Assembly (NCBI GenBank): GCA_025465475.1 | Contig: JAODMR010000002.1 | Coordinates: forward strand, 1 to 45,293 | Reading direction: 5' to 3' | From: Micrococcaceae bacterium | GTDB taxonomy: Bacteria > Actinomycetota > Actinomycetes > Actinomycetales > Micrococcaceae | DNA: 45,293 nt | Shown here: positions 16,631 through 24,047 of the stretch, piece after piece | Layout: every line of letters begins with the position of its first letter | Numbering within the stretch: position 1 is the first letter of the stretch | Made by a program: the position numbers and the translations under genes | The notes under the pieces: model-generated | Database searches by the model: none | Seen by the model: the letters and a program-made list of their open reading frames with translations, nothing else | Told to the model about the DNA's origin: nothing

Positions 16631-18016
16631 TCAGGCACCTTCCGGGAAGGCCGGCTTGCCCAGCAGGATGCGGGCGTCCGCCACCAGGGTAATGGAACCC
16701 GTGATGAGCACACCGCCGGCCAGGTCGTTGTCGCTCTCAGCCCGCTCAACGGCCCATTCAATGGCGTCGTCCAGGCGTTCGGCGATATGGATGTTTTCCT
16801 CGCCCCATCCCAGGTCTTCGGCCAGGTCGGCCAGCTCTCCAGCGGGAATGGCGCGGGGGGAGCTGGACTGGGTGAAGCAAATTTCCTCTGCGAGGTCTCC
16901 GAAGGACTCCTTCAGCTGGCGGAGGATGGCTTCGGCGTCCTTTTCCCGCAGCACGCCGAGCACCAGGACCAGTTTGCCCAGGCTGAACGCCTCCAGCAGG
17001 GCCTCGGCGGTGACGCGCATGCCCTCCGGGTTGTGGGCGGCGTCGACGATGACCGTCGGCGCGGTGCGGACCACTTCCAGCCGGCCCGGAGAGGTCACCG
17101 ACGCGAACGTCTCACGTACGACGTCGGCGTCGAGTTCCTTTTCACCGCCACCGAAGAAGGCCTCCAGTGCCGCCAGGGCGACGGCGGCGTTCTCCGCTTG
17201 GTGCGCGCCGTGCAGGGGCAGCAGCAGGTCGGGGTAGCGTCCGGCCAGCCCTTGCAGGGTGACCAGCTGACCGCCGACGGCCACGGACCGCGACTCGACG
17301 CCGAACTCGACGCCTTCGAAGCGGAAGCCGGCGTGCTTGTCCCGTGCCCGTTCAAGCAGGACCTGCGCGGCGTCGACCGGTTGGGCGGCGCTGACCAGGA
17401 AGGCGCCCTCCTTGATGATGCCGGCCTTTTCCTCGGCGATGTCGCGGACGTTGTCCCCGAGCAGTTCGGTGTGATCCAGCGAGATGGGAGTCACGACGGC
17501 GACTTTTCCGTCCCCGACGTTGGTGGCGTCGGTGATGCCACCCAGGCCCACCTCCATCACTGCCACGTCGACGGGCTCGTCGGCGAACACGGCGAATCCG
17601 AGAATGGTAAGGCATTCAAAATAGGTCAGCCGGGGCTGCCCGTCCGTCTCAAGTTCGGCGTCCACCAGCTGCAGGTAGGGACGGATCTCGTCCCAGATCC
17701 GGACGAACGTTTCATCGGGAACGGGCTCGCCGTCGATGCTGATCCGCTCGGTCACGCTGGTCAGGTGCGGGCTGGTGTACCGTCCGGTCCGCAGACCATG
17801 GGCCCGCAGCCCGGATTCGATCATGCGGGCCGTGGAGGTCTGTCCGTTGGTGCAGGTGATGTGGATGATCGGGAACGCCTTGTTGGGCTCCCCGAGCACG
17901 TCCATCGCCCGGAACAGCGGCGCCAATCGGGGTTCCATCCGGTTTTCCGGCGCCCGGCCCAGCAGCTCCGCGTAGACACTTTCCACGGAGAACTCGTCAT
18001 GCGTATTGCTGCTCAT
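16631..18016 (-). CDS. folC: Folylpolyglutamate/dihydrofolate synthase FolC with altered P-loop
   Basis: FolC adds glutamate to dihydropteroate and to reduced folates, using ATP. The 461-residue length, the LTYFECLTILGFA and SLDHTELLGD segments and the C-terminal VDAAHNPEGM motif are typical of the Mur ligase-like family. The P-loop is not: the family consensus GTNGK(T/G)S reads ITCTNGQTST here, with Cys at position 55 in place of Gly and Gln at position 59 in place of the ATP-binding Lys. The codons are TGC (17852-17854) and CAG (17840-17842). The rest of the protein shows no decay. The ATG at 18016 directly follows the ileS stop codon, so the genes are coupled. Activity cannot be assumed. 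Confidence 0.93.
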   Translation of the reverse strand: MSSNTHDEFSVESVYAELLGRAPENRMEPRLAPLFRAMDVLGEPNKAFPIIHITCTNGQTSTARMIESGLRAHGLRTGRYTSPHLTSVTERISIDGEPVPDETFVRIWDEIRPYLQLVDAELETDGQPRLTYFECLTILGFAVFADEPVDVAVMEVGLGGITDATNVGDGKVAVVTPISLDHTELLGDNVRDIAEEKAGIIKEGAFLVSAAQPVDAAQVLLERARDKHAGFRFEGVEFGVESRSVAVGGQLVTLQGLAGRYPDLLLPLHGAHQAENAAVALAALEAFFGGGEKELDADVVRETFASVTSPGRLEVVRTAPTVIVDAAHNPEGMRVTAEALLEAFSLGKLVLVLGVLREKDAEAILRQLKESFGDLAEEICFTQSSSPRAIPAGELADLAEDLGWGEENIHIAERLDDAIEWAVERAESDNDLAGGVLITGSITLVADARILLGKPAFPEGA

Positions 18017-21000
18017 TCAGGCTGCCGTCCGTTCTACTGTCACAGTGATATCGACATCGCCGGGCGCGTATTCCAACCGCACGGAGAGTGTTTCGGTCTT
18101 CACCAGTTCGGCGTTGGCGTGCAGCGCGTCAATGACGTGCTGCGGGCCGCTGACGGTGGTGACGATCCGGTCGCTGACCAGCAGGTCGGCGTCCTTTCGG
18201 GCCTGCTGGATGGTGCGGACCATGTCCCGGGCCAGGCCTTCGGCTTCCAGTTCGGGGGTCAGCTCGGTGTTCAGGACCACAAAGCCGCCGCCGGGGAGCA
18301 CGGCGACGGCGGCGGAGGAGCCGGCCGTTTCCGCCACCACGGTTTCCAGGGTGTACTCCTGCGGCTCCAGCACCAATCCGCCGGCAGTGACGGACCCGTC
18401 GTCGGCTACGCTCCAGTCCCCCGACTTGGAGCCCTTGATGGCGCGCTGCACGTCCTTGCCCAGCCGGGGTCCGGCCGCCCGGGCGTTCACTACGAGTTTC
18501 TGCTCGATGCCGAACTCCTCCGGCGGCGCAGCGGCGGCGTCGACAAGCCGGACGGAGCGGATGTTCAGCTCGTCGGCGACGACGGCGGCGAAGCCCGCGA
18601 GCTCCTCGGCGCCCGGCGCGACGACGGTGAGTTCCTGCAGCGGCAGGCGAACCCGCAGCTTCGCTGCCTTGCGCAGGCTGGATCCGACGGAGCAGATCTG
18701 CTGGATCCGGTCCATGTGCTGGACCAGTTCCGGCTGGGCTCCGAAGGAGGCGGCGTCCGGCCAGTCGGTGAGGTGCACCGAACGGCCACCCGTCAGTCCG
18801 CGCCAGATTTCCTCACTGACCAGCGGCAGCAGCGGGGCGGCGACCCGGCAGACGGCTTCCAGCGCGGTGTACAGGGCGTCGAAGGCATCGACGTCCTCAT
18901 CGAAGAACCGCTGGCGGCTGCGTCGGACGTACCAGTTGGTCAGCATGTCCAGGTAGCTGCGCAGCTCATCGGCGGCACCGGAGATGTCGTAGCTGTCGAG
19001 GTAGCCGGTGACGTTGCGGATGAGGTCCCCGGTGTTGGCCATCAGGTACGTGTCGAGGGTGTCGGTGTAGCCGTCGTAGCGCAGCTTCGCCTCGTAACCG
19101 GTGGGCTGTCCGTCTGCGCCCTTCGCGGCGTTAGCGGCGCCCTTCGCGGCGTTAGCGGCGCCCTTCGCGGCGTTGGCGTAGAGGGTGAAGAAGCTGTAGA
19201 CGTTCCACAGCGGCAGCATGACCTGGCGGACGCCGTCGCGGATGCCCTGTTCGGTGACGACCAGGTTCCCGCCGCGCAGGATGGGGCTGGACATCAGGAA
19301 CCAGCGCATGGCGTCGGATCCGTCCCGGTCAAGGACTTCCGAGACGTCCGGGTAGTTGCGCAGGCTCTTGGACATTTTCTGCCCGTCCGAGCCCAGCACG
19401 ATGCCGTGGCTGATGACATTGCGGAAGGCCGGCCGGTCGAACAGGGCTGTGGAGAGGATGTGCAGCATGTAGAACCAGCCGCGGGTCTGTCCGATGTATT
19501 CGACGATGAAGTCGGCCGGGTTGTGCGTGTTGAACCACTGCTCGTTCTCGAACGGGTAGTGCACCTGGCCGTAGGGCATGGAGCCGGAGTCAAACCAGAC
19601 GTCCAGCACGTCCTCGACGCGGCGCATCACCGATTGTCCTTCTGCCGGAGTGCGGGGGTCGTCGGGGTTGGGCCTGGTCAGTTCATCGATGAAGGGCCTG
19701 TGCAGGTCCACGTCGCCGGACGCGTTGCGGGGCAGGCGACCAAAGTCGGCCTCCAGTTCCGCCAGGGAGCCGTAAACGTCAGTGCGGGGGTAGTCCGGGT
19801 CGGTGGACTGCCACACGGGGATGGGGCTCCCCCAAAACCGGTTACGGCTGATGGACCAGTCGCGGGCGTTGGCGAGCCACTTGCCGAACTGGCCGTCCTT
19901 GACGTTGCCTGGGATCCAGTTGATGTCCTGGTTCAGCTCCACCATCCGGTCCCGGAACTTGGTGACTTCCACATACCAGGAGGACACGGCCCGGTAGATC
20001 AGCGGGTTACGGCAACGCCAGCAATGCGGGTAGCTGTGCTCATAGCTGGCCTGGCGGAGGAGCCTGCCCTGGGCGCGGAGCACCTGGGTGATGGGCTTGT
20101 TGGCGTCGAAAACGTGCAGGCCGGCGATGGCTGACAGGTCACCGGTGGCGAACAGCGGCAGGAAGTTGGCACCCTCGTCGACGGACAGGATCACCGGGAT
20201 GCCAGCCTCTTCGCAGATCTTCTGGTCATCTTCACCGTAGGCCGGCGCCTGGTGCACGATGCCGGTTCCATCGGTGGTGGTGACATAGTCGGCGACCAGG
20301 ATGCGCCAGGCGTTTTCCATGCCGTACTTCTCGGTGTCGGCGAAGTACGACCACAGCGGCCGGTAGGCGAGCCCGCCGAGCTCCGTGCCCGTGTAAGTGG
20401 CGGTGACGGCGGCCTGCGCGGCAGCGGCGTCGTCGTAGCCCAGGTCCTTGGCGTAGCTGCCCAGCAGGTCGGCGGCGAGCAGGAATCGGGGGGTCTCGAC
20501 GGGTTGGGTCTCGACAGGCTCGACCACCGGGGGCTGGGTCTCGACAGGCTCGACCACCGGGGTGCCGTTGGGGCCGGCCGGGACGACGGCGTAGCGGATG
20601 TTGGGGCCGACGGCGAGCGCGGCGTTGGTGGGCAGGGTCCAGGGCGTCGTCGTCCAGGCAAGGGCCTGAACGCCGTCGAGCTCCCGCGACAGCACCGACT
20701 CCCCCGCCACCAGCGGGAAGGTCACGGTGACCGTTTGGTCCTGACGCATCTTGTAGACGTCGTCGTCCATCCGCAGCTCATGGTTGGACAGCGGGGTCTC
20801 GTCCTTCCAGCAGTAGGGAAGGACCCGATAGCCGTTGTAGGTAAGCCCCTTGGAGTGGAGCTGCTTGAACGCCCACAGCACTGACTCCATGTATTCGACG
20901 TTCAGCGTCTTGTAGTCGTTCTCGAAGTCCACCCAGCGCGCCTGGCGGGTGACATAGGACTTCCACTCGTCGGCGTACTTCATCACGGAGGCGCGGCAGG

Positions 21001-21397
21001 CGTCATTGAACTTGTCGATGCCCATGGCGGCAATTTCGGTCTTGTCCGTCATGCCGAGCTGCTTCATGGCTTCCAGTTCGGCCGGCAGTCCATGGGTGTC
21101 CCAGCCGAAGCGGCGTTCCACCCGCTTGCCGCGTTGGGTCTGGTAGCGACCCACCAGGTCCTTGGCGTAGCCGGTGAGGAGGTGGCCGTAATGGGGCAGG
21201 CCGTTGGCGAACGGCGGGCCGTCGTAGAACACGAATTCGTTGCTGCCATCGGCTCCGGGGTCGCGGGCGTCGATGCTTGCCTGGAAGGTGCCGTCCTCGT
21301 CCCAGTACTTGAGGATCCGCTCTTCGATTTCCGGGAAACGGACAGACGTGGTCACGTTTTTGGCGGCGGCGGTGGTGGCCTTCGGGTAGTGGGTCAT
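18017..21397 (-). CDS. ileS: Isoleucyl-tRNA synthetase, large type
   Basis: IleRS charges tRNA-Ile. The class I motifs are HYGH (69-72) and KMSKS (about 671-675), with the CP1 editing domain between them and the family marker [11 protein letters not shown]. The 1126-residue length and sequence style fit the eukaryote-like IleRS type that is often less sensitive to mupirocin (family knowledge, not tested here). Two in-frame insertions are odd: about 24 residues with VVEPVETQP twice (279-302, in CP1), coded by a dispersed DNA repeat, and a triple seven-residue repeat (ANAAKGA, about 740-760) after the catalytic core. The ATG at 21397 has AGGA seven bases upstream. The gene has its own T-box leader and leads directly into folC. 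Confidence 0.97.
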   Translation of the reverse strand: MTHYPKATTAAAKNVTTSVRFPEIEERILKYWDEDGTFQASIDARDPGADGSNEFVFYDGPPFANGLPHYGHLLTGYAKDLVGRYQTQRGKRVERRFGWDTHGLPAELEAMKQLGMTDKTEIAAMGIDKFNDACRASVMKYADEWKSYVTRQARWVDFENDYKTLNVEYMESVLWAFKQLHSKGLTYNGYRVLPYCWKDETPLSNHELRMDDDVYKMRQDQTVTVTFPLVAGESVLSRELDGVQALAWTTTPWTLPTNAALAVGPNIRYAVVPAGPNGTPVVEPVETQPPVVEPVETQPVETPRFLLAADLLGSYAKDLGYDDAAAAQAAVTATYTGTELGGLAYRPLWSYFADTEKYGMENAWRILVADYVTTTDGTGIVHQAPAYGEDDQKICEEAGIPVILSVDEGANFLPLFATGDLSAIAGLHVFDANKPITQVLRAQGRLLRQASYEHSYPHCWRCRNPLIYRAVSSWYVEVTKFRDRMVELNQDINWIPGNVKDGQFGKWLANARDWSISRNRFWGSPIPVWQSTDPDYPRTDVYGSLAELEADFGRLPRNASGDVDLHRPFIDELTRPNPDDPRTPAEGQSVMRRVEDVLDVWFDSGSMPYGQVHYPFENEQWFNTHNPADFIVEYIGQTRGWFYMLHILSTALFDRPAFRNVISHGIVLGSDGQKMSKSLRNYPDVSEVLDRDGSDAMRWFLMSSPILRGGNLVVTEQGIRDGVRQVMLPLWNVYSFFTLYANAAKGAANAAKGAANAAKGADGQPTGYEAKLRYDGYTDTLDTYLMANTGDLIRNVTGYLDSYDISGAADELRSYLDMLTNWYVRRSRQRFFDEDVDAFDALYTALEAVCRVAAPLLPLVSEEIWRGLTGGRSVHLTDWPDAASFGAQPELVQHMDRIQQICSVGSSLRKAAKLRVRLPLQELTVVAPGAEELAGFAAVVADELNIRSVRLVDAAAAPPEEFGIEQKLVVNARAAGPRLGKDVQRAIKGSKSGDWSVADDGSVTAGGLVLEPQEYTLETVVAETAGSSAAVAVLPGGGFVVLNTELTPELEAEGLARDMVRTIQQARKDADLLVSDRIVTTVSGPQHVIDALHANAELVKTETLSVRLEYAPGDVDITVTVERTAA
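19116..19178 (-). repeat. Triple 21-bp tandem repeat inside ileS
   Basis: Three adjacent 21-base units (19116-19136, 19137-19157, 19158-19178) differ at one base and encode ANAAKGA-type heptapeptides. The multiple of three keeps the frame. Replication slippage is the likely origin. Confidence 0.9.
20491..20563 (-). repeat. Dispersed palindrome-family repeat inserted in frame in ileS
   Basis: Two 30-base units (20506-20535, 20536-20563) of GGTCTCGACAGGCTCGACC followed by ACCGGGG, plus a partial third (20491-20505), lie inside the ileS coding sequence. The same core forms the intergenic arrays at 26684-26817 and 37568-37785. Read on the coding strand they give VVEPVETQP twice. All are in frame. 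Confidence 0.88.
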
Positions 21398-21642
21398 CTC
21401 ATCATCCTGTTGGAGCGGCGAACATCGGATTCAGGATGCAAGGACGGCGCTCCCCGTTGCCGGGCAGGTACCGCGGTACCACCTCGCTTACCGGCACCCA
21501 GGGCGCCGGCCGCTCATTGACTGCTGTGACGGGCTTACCCGTCCGGTTCTACTGATTCCGCTGGGCCCAGGGCCGGTGCAGGAACGTTCTTCCGGAAGCT
21601 ACCCGGTGATGGCCGGATCAGCGCTTGTGCCTTCAGTCTATA
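21398..21642 (-). promoter_or_regulatory. T-box leader of ileS (isoleucine-specific, translational type) and promoter
   Basis: The minus strand contains the T-box core TGGTACCGCGG (within 21471-21484) and, upstream, the segment ATCACCGGGTAGC followed by TCCGGAAGAACG, typical of actinobacterial ileS leaders with a very short stem I. The ATC at 21608-21610 is the probable specifier codon for isoleucine. CATCCTG at 21432-21438 is an exact complement of CAGGATG at 21403-21409, which carries the ileS ribosome binding site, so uncharged tRNA probably frees translation rather than transcription. TATAGA at 21637-21642, preceded by TGT, is a good extended -10 box. Confidence 0.92.
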
Positions 21643-21675
21643 ACAGCTCACCCCGGCACCCCGGGCGTCGCGCCG

Positions 21676-23151
21676 TCATACCGGCGCCCACTCGTGCACC
21701 GGATGGTTTGTGTGCATCCGGTGGGAGTAGGCGGCAGTCATGGAGTGCAGCGCCTCTCGGCGGTCCAAGCCTCCCGCTTCCAGGCTACGGACGGCGGAGA
21801 GCTGCCAGGCGGCGCCGTTTTGCCCGTTGACCGTCCGTTCGCGCAGCACCGTCATGTATCTGTCGATGAGGTCCTCGTCGACCTCCAGCAAACGAAGTCC
21901 CTCGGCCGCCGTCGGCAGGAGCTGGCGCATCAACAGCTCGTCAACGGGAACATCGCCGACGCCGGGCCAGTAGACGCTCGCTTCCAGGCCGTCCCTGGCG
22001 CAGGCCAGGAAGTTGTCGGCGGCGGTACGGAAGGACATCCGGGTCCACAGCGGCCGGTCGGCGCGCCGAAGCTTGGCGACCAGTCCGTAGTAGAACGCCG
22101 CGTTAGCGACCGTGTCCAGGACCGTCGGCCCGGCGGGGAGCAGCCGGTTCTCCACCCGCAGGTGGGGGATGTCCCCGTGCGGGTCAATGATGGGACGGTT
22201 CCACCGGTACACCGTCCCGTTATGCAGCCGCAACTCGTGCAGGAGCGGCACGCCGTGGCTGGTTTGGCTGCCCACCCCGCTTTCCTCGGCGGTCTCGGGC
22301 AGCAGGGCCGGGAAGTATCGAACGTTTTCCTCGAACAGGTCAAACACGGAGGTGATCCAGCGCTCGCCGAACCACACGCGCGGCCGGACGCCCTGGTTGC
22401 GCATCTCTGGAGGCCGGGTGTCAATGGACTGCTTGAACACCTCGATCCGGGACTCATGCCACAGCAGCTTTTCCATGAACACGGGCGAGTTGGCTGCCAG
22501 CGCCAACTGCGGGCCGGCAATGATCTGTGAGGCGTTCCAGGCGCCCGCGAAGTCCCGCGGGGGCAGTTGCAGGTGCAGCTGGACTGAGGTGCAGGCCGCT
22601 TCCGGCGCGACGCTGCGGGCGTAGAACCGCAGCTGTTCGATGCCCTTGATGTCGATCAGCACGTCCTCGCCGCGCGCCTGCAGCACCGACGTGTTCAGTG
22701 CGGCGTACCTTTTCTCCGGGCTCATCCAGTTGTCGTCGTCGATCAGCTCACGGGTGATGGTGGGCAGGATCCCGACCATCAGAATGCCGGCGCCGGCTTT
22801 CCGGGCGCTGCGCTCGGCCACGTTCAGATGATCTCTCAGGCCGTCCTCCAGCCTCAGGAGCCCGGCGCCGGCGATGTGCAGGGCAGGATGATTCAGCTCG
22901 ATGTTGTAGGCGCCGATTTCCGTCTGGAACGCCGGGTTGGCAATCTCATCCAGCACGGCGGCGTTGCGCAGCGTGGGCCGGAACTGCTCGTCCACCAGGT
23001 TCAGTTCCAGCTCCAGGCCGATGGAACGCTGATCGGCGAACTGTGAAGTGGACAGCAGCCGGTCGAACGTTTCGAGGTTCTCGACCAGCCGTTCGCGGTA
23101 CCTGGTGCGCTGCTCACGGCTGAATGTACTGGACTTGGTTTCGGCACCCAT
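21676..23151 (-). CDS. GCS2-family glutamate-cysteine ligase-like protein
   Basis: A 491-residue protein of the carboxylate-amine/glutamate-cysteine ligase (GCS2-like) family. Visible family features are IGLELELNLVDE near residue 44 (acidic metal and ATP-binding strand), NIELNHPAL, ACTSVQLHLQL and a C-terminal SPRVENRLLP-like stretch seen as HLRVENRLLPAGP. Such proteins are common in actinobacteria that use mycothiol instead of glutathione, so the substrate is uncertain and glutathione synthesis should not be assumed. The ATG at 23151 lacks a Shine-Dalgarno; TTAGCT lies six bases before it. No partner gene is nearby: ileS with its own leader lies downstream and an SDR gene upstream. Confidence 0.85.
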   Translation of the reverse strand: MGAETKSSTFSREQRTRYRERLVENLETFDRLLSTSQFADQRSIGLELELNLVDEQFRPTLRNAAVLDEIANPAFQTEIGAYNIELNHPALHIAGAGLLRLEDGLRDHLNVAERSARKAGAGILMVGILPTITRELIDDDNWMSPEKRYAALNTSVLQARGEDVLIDIKGIEQLRFYARSVAPEAACTSVQLHLQLPPRDFAGAWNASQIIAGPQLALAANSPVFMEKLLWHESRIEVFKQSIDTRPPEMRNQGVRPRVWFGERWITSVFDLFEENVRYFPALLPETAEESGVGSQTSHGVPLLHELRLHNGTVYRWNRPIIDPHGDIPHLRVENRLLPAGPTVLDTVANAAFYYGLVAKLRRADRPLWTRMSFRTAADNFLACARDGLEASVYWPGVGDVPVDELLMRQLLPTAAEGLRLLEVDEDLIDRYMTVLRERTVNGQNGAAWQLSAVRSLEAGGLDRREALHSMTAAYSHRMHTNHPVHEWAPV

Positions 23152-23200
23152 GACTGAAGCTAACCGGTGGGGGCCGTCCCTGCATAGGTTTCCCGGCCGG

Positions 23201-23995
23201 TTATTCCTGCGGTTGCGTGCGGATCAGCTTGTGGTTGGCGGCCTGGGCCACCGGACGGATGACGACCTGGTCCAGGTTGATGTGATGGGGCAACAGCAGG
23301 GAGTATGCGACCACCTCTGCCACGTCGTCAGCCGTCAGCGGCTCTGCAACGCCGGCGTAGACCTTATCCGCTGCCTGCCGGTCGCCGCCGAGCCGGTTCA
23401 GGGAGAATTCCTCGGTCTGGACCAGGCCAGGCAGCACCTCGATGACGCGAACGTTGTGCTCCACCTCTTCCAGGCGCAGGGCCCCTGTCAGCGCATGCTG
23501 GCCAAACTTGGCAGCGTTGTACCCGGCGCCACCCTCGTACGGCACCAGGGCAGCGGTGGAGGTGAGGTTGAGGACCGTGCCGGCTCCGTGGGCGCGCAGC
23601 GCCGGCAGGAACGCGCGCAGCATCTTCATGGTGCCCAGGACGTTCACATCGAACATCCACTCCCAGTCGTCGTTCTGGGCCGACCCCACCCGGTCCACAC
23701 CGCGGGCTCCACCGGCGATATTGACCAGCGTGTCCAGCCCGCCCCGCTCTGCGACGAAGGCGCGCAGCCGCTCCACGTCGTCGTCGTTGGTCACGTCCGC
23801 AGCGAAGGGGACGGCGCCGGTCTGCGCAGCGAGGCCGTCCAATCGGTCAGCCCGGCGGGCGACGGCGACGACGTCCCAGCCGGCCTGGCGCAGCCGGGTG
23901 GCCGTGGCCAGGCCGATGCCGGAACTGGCGCCGGTGACGACAGCCCTGCGGACGGTGGACGGGCGGGAAGCAGTGGAACTCTCAACGGGAGGCAT
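23201..23995 (-). CDS. SDR family NAD(P)-dependent oxidoreductase
   Basis: A 264-residue classical short-chain dehydrogenase. The nucleotide-binding motif TGASSGIGLATA is at about residues 21-32, followed by the NAG-type motif seen as NIAGGA, catalytic serine in LNLTSTAAL and YNAAK (Tyr and Lys) near residue 158. The closest family by eye is the YdfG-like group, which oxidises serine and 3-hydroxy acids, but the substrate is not determined. The ATG at 23995 lies exactly six bases after a TAGATT hexamer and has no ribosome binding site, so its transcript may be leaderless. It is divergent from valS, with 52 bases between. Confidence 0.9.
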   Translation of the reverse strand: MPPVESSTASRPSTVRRAVVTGASSGIGLATATRLRQAGWDVVAVARRADRLDGLAAQTGAVPFAADVTNDDDVERLRAFVAERGGLDTLVNIAGGARGVDRVGSAQNDDWEWMFDVNVLGTMKMLRAFLPALRAHGAGTVLNLTSTAALVPYEGGAGYNAAKFGQHALTGALRLEEVEHNVRVIEVLPGLVQTEEFSLNRLGGDRQAADKVYAGVAEPLTADDVAEVVAYSLLLPHHINLDQVVIRPVAQAANHKLIRTQPQE

Positions 23996-24001
23996 GCGTC
24001 C

Positions 24002-24007
24002 AATCTA
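24002..24007 (-). promoter_or_regulatory. Candidate -10 for a leaderless SDR transcript
   Basis: TAGATT on the minus strand, six bases before the ATG of the SDR gene. A transcription start on the A of ATG is expected from this spacing. No good -35 is visible. Confidence 0.4.
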
Positions 24008-24047
24008 GCGTGCCGGAGTGACCGGGCAGCCATGAAAGAATTGAGCC

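Noticed and set aside
16124-20134. Very long plus-strand frame (over 1300 codons) across ndk, the DUF4233 gene, folC and ileS
   Set aside because: It is antisense to four recognised genes and its translation has no domain. It is a GC-driven shadow.
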